In this document: one piece after another, positions 38,229-49,000 of the stretch
Position numbering within the stretch: position 1 is the stretch's first letter
How the letters are laid out: each line of letters opens with the position of its first letter
Assembly (NCBI GenBank): GCA_013399015.1
Contig: VWZX01005690.1
Location: 3,224,001 to 3,288,000 of the forward strand
From: Galbula dea
Lineage: Eukaryota; Chordata; Aves; Piciformes; Galbulidae
Reading direction: 5' to 3'
Length of the DNA stretch: 64,000 nt
The notes under the pieces: generated by a model
Told to the model about the DNA's origin: nothing
Seen by the model: the letters and a program-made list of their open reading frames with translations, nothing else
Database searches by the model: none
Translations under genes and position numbers: made by a program

Positions 38229-38433
38229 ATGCTTCTCCCTGCCATTCACTTCTACGGCTTTCTCCTAGCTTGCATCTTCACGAAAAGCTACTTGGCTTTC
38301 AAGAACGATGCCACAGAGATACTTTATTCACACGTCGTTAAACCTGCTGCAGCGAGCCCAAGCAGCAATAGCACATTGAATCAAGCCAGGAACGGAGGCA
38401 GGCACTACACCAGCACAGGGTCGGACCGTAACA
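38229..38433 (+). CDS. SOSTDC1: SOSTDC1 coding exon 1 (signal peptide, N-terminal region)
   Basis: This is the first of two coding exons of SOSTDC1 (also called USAG-1, ectodin or wise), a secreted antagonist of BMP and Wnt signalling in tooth, hair, kidney and limb development. The start ATG has A at -3. Residues 1-23 form a signal peptide with a hydrophobic core (FYGFLLACIF) and likely cleavage after YLA. The mature chain starts near FKNDATEILY, the conserved N-terminus of the family. N47-S-T is a likely N-glycosylation site. The exon ends after AAC A, at an A/GTGAGT donor, in phase 1. An open frame continues into the intron to 38795 but is not coding. Confidence 0.97.
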
Positions 38434-40610
38434 GTGAGTATCCTACCGGCGGCAGTTTCACCGCGTCGCGCAGCCCCTCCCGGCCCGGCCCCGGAGCGCA
38501 GGAACCCAGAAGCCGAGCGCACTTTGCCCTCCCGAGCGCAGCGCTACGGGGAACCAGCGCCTCGGGGAATCTGGGCAAGGGAGGAGGATGCTGGCTGCTG
38601 GCTGGGACCTGCCTTCCCGGGTGGCCCCCAGGCAAAGCCTCCCTCCCCGTGCGGGTCCTGCAGGACCGGCTCTCTCGGGCAGGTTACTTCCTGAGAGAGG
38701 TTCATCCAGCAGCGCCGGGATTTATTGTTTATCCGGCAGGGAAGCAATACAAAGAAAAACGAGTGAGAGGCATTTCCAAAGCGCTGGCTTTCTGAACACA
38801 CCCTCCCATTGCGGGCTGGGGAGGTGTCTGGGCTACTTTTCAAATGCAATAAAAAACTCTGAATTTTGTTCCTGCTGTTTAGTTTACTTCCTGCTGTAGC
38901 ACTTACCTGCGTAACACCTCCAGCAAAAGTAAACAAATCAGCTCGTAATTTACCTATGATCTCTGCTCTAACTTGCCCTTTTTATATCTAGTCTTTTGCT
39001 GCTGAGTGTTATATATATATGTCAGATACACAGGGATCTGGAAACCTTCTGATGACTCTGTTCCCTCCCCTGCTCATAACCTTACAATGAAAGAAATCCA
39101 AATAGAGCAACACACACACACACCCCAACCCACCCACAGAAATTCGATAAAAATAGTGTCATCCCTGGAAAGCCGAGGCAAAAAGTGACACTGATGCCTT
39201 TCAGCTAAGCCAGGTGTGTCAGCTTCTATGAATGCTAAGGGTTTAAGTACACAGGAAACATCTCATCATTATGAGATTACTGGAGCAGCCCAGTAGGTAT
39301 TCATTGTCAGTGAGCTGTCACTGGAGAAAAGCGGAGGCAGGAAAGACATAAAACCAGGAGAGACAAACTCCATTCTGTGACCAGCTGCTTCCAGGTACAT
39401 TCCTGAGTGCAGGTGCAGGAAGGCAAGCTTGAATCTTTCCTGCAACAGGCAGGAGAACAGTCCTGAAAACTGCCCCTCGGGTCAGCCTGCAGATTTACAG
39501 TCCCTCTGACTGCCCATCCTGAGACACAGGGGATGGGGCAAAGTAATGTAACTCAGTATCTCTGTTCAGAACTTGATTCCAAAAATCCAAGTAGAAACAG
39601 AACCAGCCTGTAGCTGTGATATGTAGATGTACCTTCAAAGCCTTTTATGATTCACTTTAAAATGTTTCTAGTAATTACTCCTATTTTAAAGGCGTTAGTT
39701 AATTGCTTTGTGTGTAGAATCTGTGCCGTAATTGTCCTTCAGAAAGAGGGAGAGCACAGCCAGTAAAGATTGCTAATTAAAATTAAGCTCACCGTGGGCG
39801 TTTATTTCAAAGTGTAATTACTGAAATAAACAGTTGTGTTTATTGCAGGGTGCAGAGCTGCACATACAGACAGGTACAAACATGCCTGTATGAGAAGCAA
39901 TGCATGTTGGTTCAATGTCAGTTGCCCGGGAGAATTTGCAGGACCCTCTATGCTCCATACAACATAAAGCCTACTACAGATACAAAGATGGTATTACCCT
40001 AAGGGCAAAACGATCACTCTGAAATTGTTACTGCTAATCATTCAAACTTTATATGCAAAGCACCACTCCCTGGTAACTTTAGCTGTTATCACTTCTGCAG
40101 TATTCATGTTCAGAGCAGCAGTGCTCCTGGGAAACTCTGTCCACTGCAACCGTGGGATGAGAAGAAACAATTTGGAATTCATTTAAAAAGCATATAAACA
40201 GTTTCCAAAGCACTATTTTCCCCCTTGCTAATGATCCAACATAATTGTTGTAAACATCACAGAGCAGATTCCCTAGACAGAGAACAAGCAGGAAGCATTT
40301 CTTCCCTTGAGGCATTTTTTTTCTTCTAAAAGGTATGTCCCTGAGAAAAAGCATAGAGAATAAAATTGCCTTTTCTACCACAACTGCTGAAGTGCATATC
40401 ATTATAATTTCTTTACGCTGTGGTAATACCCAGAGATACCATCAGGGCTGGAGGCCCTTGTGTTGGAGGCCACAACAGTAAAGAGATGTCCTGTAAAGAT
40501 TACAGCCTACTTTAACCTCTGCAAAACATAGGTTGTTACTGTGAAAACAACTGGTTAAGGATATCTCTCCATTCCGAATCTCAGTGTTTATTATTCTGTG
40601 CATTCTGCAG
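38434..40610 (+). other. SOSTDC1: SOSTDC1 intron 1
   Basis: This is a 2.2-kb GT-AG intron. The first 300 bp are GC-rich and continue the frame of exon 1, followed by AT-rich sequence with short TA (39010) and CA (39100) runs. No transposable element is visible. The acceptor is TTCTGTGCATTCTGCAG. Frames on both strands in the GC-rich part are chance. Confidence 0.9.
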
Positions 40611-41026
40611 ATCGTGTTCAGGTTGGCTGTCGGGAATTGAGATCCACCAAGTACATCTCAGATGGCCAGTGCACTAGCATTAATCCACTGAAGGAGCTGG
40701 TGTGTGCTGGTGAATGCCTCCCTTTGCCACTGCTCCCCAACTGGATTGGAGGAGGTTATGGAACCAAGTACTGGAGTAGGCGGAGCTCACAAGAGTGGAG
40801 ATGTGTCAATGACAAAACTCGCACCCAAAGGATCCAGCTTCAGTGCCAGGATGGAAGTATAAGAACCTACAAAATAACTGTGGTCACAGCCTGCAAGTGC
40901 AAGCGATACACCAGGCAGCACAATGAGTCCAGCCACAACTTTGAGGGAACCTCTCAAGCAAAACCTATCCAGCATCACAAAGAGAGGAAAAGAGCCAGTA
41001 AATCCAGCAAACACAGTACCAGTTAG
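40611..41026 (+). CDS. SOSTDC1: SOSTDC1 coding exon 2 (cystine-knot domain)
   Basis: With exon 1 this gives 621 nt, 206 codons plus TAG, which is the usual SOSTDC1 length. It encodes residues 69-206. The DAN/CTCK cystine-knot domain spans about 75-170 and has eight cysteines (75, 89, 100, 104, 133, 147, 163, 165), all in place. The loop PNWIGGGYG (N112-W-I114) is the NXI-type motif by which sclerostin-family proteins contact LRP5/6. N173-E-S is a second N-glycosylation sequon. The basic C-terminus (HHKERKRASKSSKH) probably binds heparan sulphate. The codon across the junction reads Asn69, where I recall Thr in human. Nothing is broken. Confidence 0.98.
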
Positions 41027-41915
41027 AAGTCAGACATTCTCTCCTTTCTCATCTCCTTTTCCTCGTGCCAAAATTGAACTCACTTGTAACCATTTGCTCT
41101 ACCGTTCTGACTGCTTAAAGACAAGTCTGCCATTGCTGTGCTCTCAGCTGACACTACATGCTTATTGCTTTGACCAAAATCAAAAGGGGCATTTTCAGCA
41201 TATGGAACTTTTGGGTGATTTTCCAAATGCTCAAGATGAGGAGTAACACAAGCCTTTCCATACCCAAACTATAAACTTTTACATTTTCTCCAGTCATGGA
41301 GGCAAAAAAATAATTGCCATGAATAATCACTGAAGTCTATTTTGTACAAAGATGCTTTGTTGTGTGTTTTCATGAGAAGTTATCACATCTATTGCCTTCT
41401 GTATCATGTTTTATGAGCTTCTGACAACAGCTTACAACACCTAGTATCTGCTTTCAGACTCATTCTAAGAAAAATGCCTTGCATGCTGACCTTTCTCTTA
41501 TCTCAGTATACTGAAAATTAAAATATGCATGGCAGCAATCAAAAAGTAAAGCTGAACAAACTATTTATTTGTTGTTGTAATTATTTAATGAGCTTTTATG
41601 TGTGTTATTTCTCTCCAAAATGTTCTTATGTTTATAGCTTTTCTCATGTATCTAAGTATTTTCCTATGATTTGTGGCTGGATTAGAAATACATTTTGTAG
41701 ATAATGTAAAATAGACATTTTAGCATTCTTGGTATATATTTTCATTTTGAACATTCATAGACTTTGGTGTTATTTTGAAGTAGCAACAAAAAAACCTGTT
41801 TTTTTCATTCTCCACTTTGTATTATTTTTGTTTAAAAGTGTGCAATCAAAAGACAAACATGATGTCTTTTTTATTTTTTTTTTTACAAAAATAAACAATG
41901 CCAAAACCTGTATTG
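41027..41915 (+). other. SOSTDC1: SOSTDC1 3' UTR
   Basis: About 0.9 kb of AT-rich sequence follows the stop codon, with many ATTTA elements (for example near 41560-41590) typical of unstable mRNAs. The 3' end is inferred from the AATAAA at 41890-41895. Other possible signals are ATTAAA near 41518 and a weaker one near 41962. Confidence 0.65.
41890..41895 (+). terminator. SOSTDC1: SOSTDC1 polyadenylation signal AATAAA
   Basis: This is a canonical hexamer following a T-rich run, with a TGTATTGTCTG stretch 15-25 nt downstream as a plausible GU-rich element. Cleavage would fall near 41910. Alternative signals nearby cannot be excluded. Confidence 0.6.
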
Positions 41916-43493
41916 TCTGACTATGTACAGAAATGCACATATTTTAATCAGACACAATATTAAATCTTAAAAAGTAGGAGAACATTATTTGGTTAAAAAT
42001 ATCTATCCCTGATATTATATATATCCCTGATATTTAACATTAAAACAATATCTGTGGAGTCTTTTTGGATGTAAAAATCTTACATGGCCATTTAACAGAT
42101 GATGCTTATTGTTCTAAGGCAGATTCTTATGTAATGATTCTCAACTTGTGCATTGCAGAAGAAGTGTATATTTGTGAAATTTCACAAGCTAGTAAGACAC
42201 CACCTTTTTTTTCATTTAATTAGTGATGACTAAGTTAAAGACTAACGGTAAAAATAAGAGAGTTTCATCCTTCCCATAAAGCCAATAGAGTCTTGCACAT
42301 TAGCCACAAATTCTTAGAGGATGTATCAAGAAATATATAGTAAGCAATCTACCTTTCAACACAAAGTCCATGAATTACTTGTTCTTAATCTTTCAAACTA
42401 CATTGAAACACCATAGACAAGATTTCACCATCAGATTTTGCTCTTCTTAAATAATTAATTAACTTTCAGAACCCATTTGCACCCAAAGAAAACATTACAC
42501 AAGAAGAGAGTAAAAAGTCTTGCCTGATAAGCTCTCACACAAGCTCTCTTTGACCTTCTCTTTATCTCCTTCCATTTTGCATGTTAATTCCAAAGATTCA
42601 TAATGAAGATGTTGGCAGAGATCTTCCTTGGTTGTTAATGTAGAACTGTTTGAAAATCACTGCTGCTACTTGACTCACTGAATCCTAAATTTTACAGACA
42701 TGTAATGATTTTTCCTCATAGCTACTTTTCAGAATTCTCTCTAAATTCTGCTGTATGTAAGAAAAGTATATACTGTTATACTTCCCTTCCCCCCCAACAA
42801 TTTTAAGTGATGTACATGGTGGTACAGTTAAAAAAACATTGCATTAATGACCTAGCTGTTTCAAGTTTAGTCCTGTGATTGTGAAAACATCAGAACAATG
42901 AGATAAGAGACCATTTATACTTATTCTCTGACCTTAAAGGTGCTTCTTTTAAGACTAAGAGGATAGATGATGAATAAAGGCATTAGCAGGGAGAGAGGTG
43001 ACATGACATTGCTCCTAGGCATATCGGTTCAGTGGACCTACAGATATCCTAGTCTTTTTTTGTAGCAGATATTATAGTGTCATTCAATCTATTTTATGAA
43101 GGAATTTTTATTCCCAAATGCCAAACACCTATCCATTTTTAAATTTTTCTCCAGCTACTTCTTCAAGACGATAAAGCACAAAAGATTGAGATAATGGACC
43201 AAAAATTAACTAAAATGATTTTCAAAGTCAACAGTCACTATCCATAGTAAAACTTCCCTACTGTTCTGTGCTAGACCCCAGAAATAGGAGCAGTGAAAAA
43301 AACCCCACATTTTCTCATGACTCTTCTACAGTCAGTGAAGTTTGACTGTAGGAACAATTATGCACATTTCATAAGAATTTGTATTAGCAACAGAGAGAAT
43401 AACTTCTAGTTTATCTCCTCATGCAGAACTACCTGAAGGGGAATAATTTGACACACTTCCATTAAGATGATTTCATTAAATTTTGCTGACATA

Positions 43494-43670
43494 ATGAATG
43501 GAAATCAATTTTCCTTAGACATCACTAGAAACAAACTTAGCCAGATGCTGATTGTTCTGATAGCATGGCAGCATTCAGAGGCACACTTCTTAAGAGGCAG
43601 TGGTAGATAGTATGTGTCATTAAGACATTAGCAGCTATGGAAGACAGAAGGGCCTGACACTTGCAGTCTA
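43494..43670 (+). repeat. 177-bp direct duplication, left copy
   Basis: This copy matches 44616-44792 with seven substitutions and no indels by hand count, about 96% identity. It starts ATGAATGGAAATCAATTTTC and ends TTGCAGTCTA. It has no coding frame and is not a family I know. The flanks of the two copies differ, so the event duplicated just this segment. Confidence 0.93.
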
Positions 43671-44615
43671 TGCTACAGAAAGATCATGGGGTCCATCTCC
43701 AAGTCTAGCATATTTGACAGAACATGAGAGAAGACAGCAGGAGCTCTGTCCATCAGCAGTGACACAACTTGGAAGCACCACCTGAGACAGCTATGATCCC
43801 TTCTTTGGCCATGACTTTGGCCTTTTGTGGGGAAGATATGCAGAAAAAGAGTTTTAGAAATACATTAATCTTGAATTTGCTTAAGGAATAACATCACTCA
43901 CTGTGACTCATCTTCTAGCTCTGAATGCTTCAATCTGGCCAGTACAGTCTGCCTTCTGTTTCATTCTGTTACATGTGATCTCACAGAAGTCTATCCAAGG
44001 ATCCAGACAATAGGCATTCTATGAGTACATTCAAGTAGTTTTTTCTGTATGGAGAATCTCCAAAACGTAAAGTTACACTGGGTAGGGTAAGGGCCATTGC
44101 TTTTTTATCTACAGTACAGAATTTTGCTAAAGATTCAATTAAAAAGATAGTACAGCTTAAGCTGAAATTATTAAATCTGATGCATCTTATGTTTGTTTCA
44201 GAGCTAAAAAGGAAAGACAAATATGCTATAATTTTCTTAGTTTTCACCTGAAATATTAAGCCAAACAGATACAAGAAGCATGTAAATGTTTTGAAAAAGT
44301 ACAATGTAGGGGCAGATCAGGTAAGTCTTTATATAAATTAGACCACTAAACAGTCTAGATTTATTACACTAAGAATATGCAGAAGCTGACTTTCTCAATA
44401 ATACCCAATCATATGGGCAGATCACTAAGTCCAGGGGCTTCTTAAAAAGCATTTCAATCATCTTAAAAACCTAGTAATTTTATAAGTTCTCATACTTTCT
44501 TCTTTAGAAAATTGAAAGTGAATAAATAAGAAATAATCTGTCAATCTGCCGTTATTAATTCAGTACTTTGGAGTCGACGAAAACTGCCCCCAGCTAAGGG
44601 ATAAATTGTTTTATT

Positions 44616-44792
44616 ATGAATGGAAATCAATTTTCCTTAGACATCACTAGAAACAAACTTAGCCAGATGCTGATTGTTCTGATAGCATGGTAGCATTCAG
44701 AGGCACACTTCTTAAGAGGCAGTGGTACAAAGTATGTGTCATTAAGACGTTAGCAGCTATGGAAGTCAGAAGAGCCTGACATTTGCAGTCTA
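44616..44792 (+). repeat. 177-bp direct duplication, right copy
   Basis: This is the partner of 43494-43670 in the same orientation, offset by 1,122 bp. The equal length without gaps suggests a fairly recent local duplication, or selection on both copies. The ends show no LTR hallmarks such as TG...CA, a primer-binding site or a polypurine tract. Confidence 0.93.
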
Positions 44793-46497
44793 GACTAGAA
44801 AGGCTCTTCAGAAGTTTATTTATTCAGACTTTAAGTAATAGTAACAAATCTGTTGCTCTCTCCTTTCCAGCAGCCTTGGAATCAAAACCACCCTGTCCAA
44901 GTTCAGTCATTTGTTTGGAAATAAAGCAGACATTTGAATAACACCCTTCAAAATACCTAACAGATTTCTGCTAGTAAATCACTGTAGTCCTCCTAACCTT
45001 GACCTTTATATCCTTCCTGAAGAAGTACAGCATTAATCAAGAAAGGACTGTTCAATTCATTCCACTGTGAGAGTCTTGTTGCTACAGTATTAACCTGGAG
45101 GTGTTCAGAGGAAAATTATAAGGAATCTTTAGTTTTGGAAGGTATCCTATTCTCATGATGCATTTCCTTTCCCGAAGGCCAGGCAAGGGTCTTTGATTTT
45201 AAGTTCACTGACATACACATAGACATTGCTCCAGGCTAAAACTGAAAATTCTCTAGAGATTTATGAGCTAAGCAGACATTCTGTCACTGGATTTGTTAAT
45301 TCTGCCTTAACGTTGCCCCCACAACAAAAAACCTTCCCATGCATCTTTCTGAAAGACATCAAGCAAGCTTTTTGGCTCACTCATCATAAGAGTTATGTTG
45401 ACTCCTAGAAGAGAACTGTGATTTACAAGTGGTATTGTCTACCACTGAGTTAATATTTAAACATCTACCTTCCTCAGTACTTCCATGACAAAAGAATATT
45501 CTTCATTCTTAATTAATGCTCATAAAACCAAATGTCATGAAAATACTCTATACTAATTGCTGAGAAAAATCTCTACAAACACTGGACTGTAATTCCATTT
45601 TGGGAGTTTTTTTCTTAACTTGTCTTGGTTTGAAAACATACAGTGAATGAGGTAGTGTCACATTACCTAGATGGAGCCCAGGCCTTTTTAATGCCTATTA
45701 ATCAATAAAAATCAGGACAACTGACTTTAATAGAGCTGTTTGTAGAACATGTTACTTCATTAATGTAGAGGAAAACAAAATCATCTCCCTAGGAAAGAGG
45801 CCTTAATCAGAATACACTGCAACAATAATGTAATTCTGTTTACTGAATTCCAAAGACAACTGCTGTCAAAAAGTGACCTTTGTTACCATCTACCTAAGTA
45901 AAAAATATTAAATCACCTGAAAATGTTTTGTTCCATACTTAGTCTATTTTTTCTCCTTTACCCCAGTTTAGCAGCTGAACAATAGTGTATTCCTGTGTCA
46001 TTGTTTAAATCCTTAGCTGTTCTTAACTATACTTAACTGCAGCACACTTCCTTTTTTATAAAGAAATATTTTAACTATCTTTTTAGATTGACTGGATGTA
46101 TCATTTTTTTCATTTTGACTGTTGAGAGGAAAAGTCATGCTCTGACTTGATCTAGGAGTTCCACATTTCATTTGTTTTGTTAGTCCCAGTGAGAAGTGAT
46201 TTAGTGAAGAAACAGCAAAGAAACTCAGTAAAAGCATAAACCAGTCTGTGAAGTCTGATGCTTTGGTGGGCTACAGAAGAGCTAACCAGGCATATTCATT
46301 AAAGCTCTTTTATATGAAACCATGGAGATTTGAGGGGGAGAGCCTAAGGAGAAAAGTACTTGTCCAGCCCTACCACAAGAACAGCCACTGTGTAATGGAG
46401 TGACTACACTGAGCTTTAAAACAGACTCTGTAGCACAAAGACTTTGTTTTAATTGCAGCCGAAGCAAGTTTAAACATCTGTTGCTTGTTACATTACT

Positions 46498-46537
46498 ATT
46501 TTATTTATTTACTTATTTATTTATTCATTTATTTTTG
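46498..46537 (+). repeat. TTTA-type tetranucleotide repeat
   Basis: This is an interrupted TTTA/TTCA tetranucleotide microsatellite of about nine units. Confidence 0.85.
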
Positions 46538-47920
46538 GGATAAGTTGAAGACAGCTCTTTTAGATTCCCTATGGCCATTAAGCTGGGATGGAGAACAGAG
46601 GTCTGAATGTTTCTAAAATGTAGAGGTGCAAAAATTTTGGTTTTAGCAAGGATCACTTGCTTTATCCCTCCCCCCCAAAAAAACCCCAAACCTGCTGAAA
46701 CCTTTGCTTTTGTACATCTTTACTGCAATTTTGGGGATGGCAGCCAGAACAGTTTATAGCAGTGGGGAACAGGTTGTATGGCTGTATTGCATCTTTTGCT
46801 TTCAGATACTGAAATGTCTGAATCTAGGTGTGTCTAGAAGAGAAGAAAGAAGAGAAAAAGGATTTAAAAAAAAGGAACAAAATGACATGGACGACAGCAT
46901 GTGCTCCATGTCCTTCATTTTCTTCTGAACATCACAACTTCTAATAAGACTTCAAAAGACTTATTCTATCTGCAGATTGCCAAGCCAAACATTAGCCAAT
47001 GCATATGCTACCCTTGGGAACTAATAGTCTGCCAAGTCCAAATTCACACGGTAGATAACCATTTCTGACTGTCTCTGTCTTCTCTTCCCACAAGGCTGTG
47101 GGAAGAATGCACAGCACAGAGTTTCTGCACCATCCATGCATTCCATACTGAACCAGGGCAAGTCGGGGAGACTTCAGAATCTGACACCAGAAACTCGAGT
47201 TTCACTGCTTTGGTCAGATCTTCCAGTGAGTGATCACAGCCTCCTCTTTCTGAGCAGAAAGAATACTGCCTAAGCCAAAAAGGTTCACATACAGGTTTCT
47301 TAGAAAGCTATCAGTTTACTATGCACCTGGACTTCCTTGTTGAAGAATTTGGCTCAAAATCCTGCTTATAACCTACATAAAATCTACCAGCAGATTCCCT
47401 CTTAGTGTCACCCTTATAAAATAACAGTAATCTGATATTGTGAACAAAACCATTAAGAATACAGGTAGTGAGTTATCTATAAAATCTCTTTTAGGTGTTC
47501 TGCAACTATTGTCCCCATATTTCTTTTGAACTTTTTGTAATCAGTTATGAATCTTGACACTTGTGCCAGAAGAAAACGTTTGCAACATCCTTTGCCAAGA
47601 ATAAAGTATGTATTAAGATGGATTTCCATTTTTATTTGCTTAATTAAATACTTTTTTGCATACTTCTTCCATAAAAGCCCTCATTAGACAGACCATTCAA
47701 GCTACTGTCTGAATCTTAAGAACACAGTACTTTGTGGTACTCTTTATCTACTCAAATACTGCAGCCCCTTGCAAATCTGCCTTCTTCTGCCCTCCACTTT
47801 GAAACTCCTGGCTCTTGCAAAATCTAAATCCTCATTCCATGGTGTCTCAATGTCCACACTCTTTTCTTTCCAATAGGTAGGTTACTTGTAGATTAATTGT
47901 CCCACAATTTTGCTCCAAGA

Positions 47921-47980
47921 AAAGGGAAAAAGGGAAAAAGGGAAAAAGGGAAAAAGGGAAAAAGGGAAAAAGGGAAAAGG
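47921..47980 (+). repeat. GGGAAAAA microsatellite with G-quadruplex pattern
   Basis: Seven GGG triplets occur at an exact 8-bp period (47924, 47932, 47940, 47948, 47956, 47964, 47972), separated by five A residues. The pattern satisfies the G3-N(1-7) rule for intramolecular G-quadruplexes. The Gly-Lys-rich and Ser-Leu-Phe-rich frames across it are repeat artefacts. Confidence 0.93.
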
Positions 47981-48948
47981 ATGTATTACTTAATCCATTT
48001 TCTGAATTGTTCAGTACTGAAAAAAACAATATATGTGGAAGCACAAGTGTACTGGCACAGGAAAGTGTCAGGGAGAATTTTTAAAGTAAGCTGACTTGGA
48101 CTGCATTACTCAGGAAAATAGTAACAGGATACAGAGCATTTTTCATTAAGCAGTTGGTTTGCATCTAGCTAGATTAGTATGTTGGAAAATGGTTAACCTT
48201 TGATGGTTGCTCACTAGTATATGTTAAACAGGCTGAGTCTCTATATAATTGCTGGATGACAGGCAGCCACATTGCTGTAGTTGGGAAAAATCTGTAACCT
48301 TGATCTTTCTAAAAACTGAACAGGATCAAAGGACAGATCATTTCCAATCTGACATTTTTGTGCTAGAACTGGACAAACCAGCAAGGATGAAGCAATGGAT
48401 TTAGAGAGGACTAATGTTTTCAGGGACTACTATCCTGTAGGTTTTCCTACTATAAACCAACTGTGTAGAAAGAGAAAAAAAAGAGTCACACACAAGCCTT
48501 TTCCACAAGGCAGGCAGAATTTTAAGGTACTTCCCTTACAAACTGCCACAAAAGTTAGAACATAACACTAAAAATTCAAAAGAAGAGGTGAAAAATGAAC
48601 TCGCTCCACATGATTGTTTTGTCTAATCTGTACCATACAAATACACCATGAAGGCAAAGTCCAATTTTCGTGTTGGATAGTTTCTTACCTGCTGCAACTT
48701 CAGACCCTGATGGTACAGCTAGGACCAGCCTTCATTTGTCAAGTAAAAATCCCTCCTACATGAACTCTGGCAAACTAAGTTCATCTATATTCTTCAGACA
48801 TGGTACTAATGAAAAACATTCCTGCCATTCTAAGAGTAAGGTCCATTATCAACATGACAAGAGATGCAGGAGCAATACTTTCAGTGTAGTAAAAACCAGT
48901 AAAGCTTGTACTGCTATTCACACCAAATCTGCAAATTTTCACTAATTT

Positions 48949-49000
48949 GATATATATATATATTTATATATATTTTATATATATTTATATATATATTTGA
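48949..49000. repeat. TA-rich low-complexity tract
   Basis: About 50 bp consist almost entirely of T and A, with ATATATAT runs broken by TTTATATA. It could extrude a hairpin and is probably length-polymorphic. Confidence 0.9.

Noticed and set aside
38229..38795. 188-codon single-exon frame starting at the SOSTDC1 ATG
   Set aside because: Past the donor at 38434 it encodes GC-rich intron. Splicing to 40611 yields the conserved cystine-knot protein of the correct length.
43494..44792. The 177-bp direct repeats as LTRs of a small retroelement
   Set aside because: There is no TG...CA ends, primer-binding site, polypurine tract or target-site duplication, and the 945-bp middle has no retroelement coding sequence.
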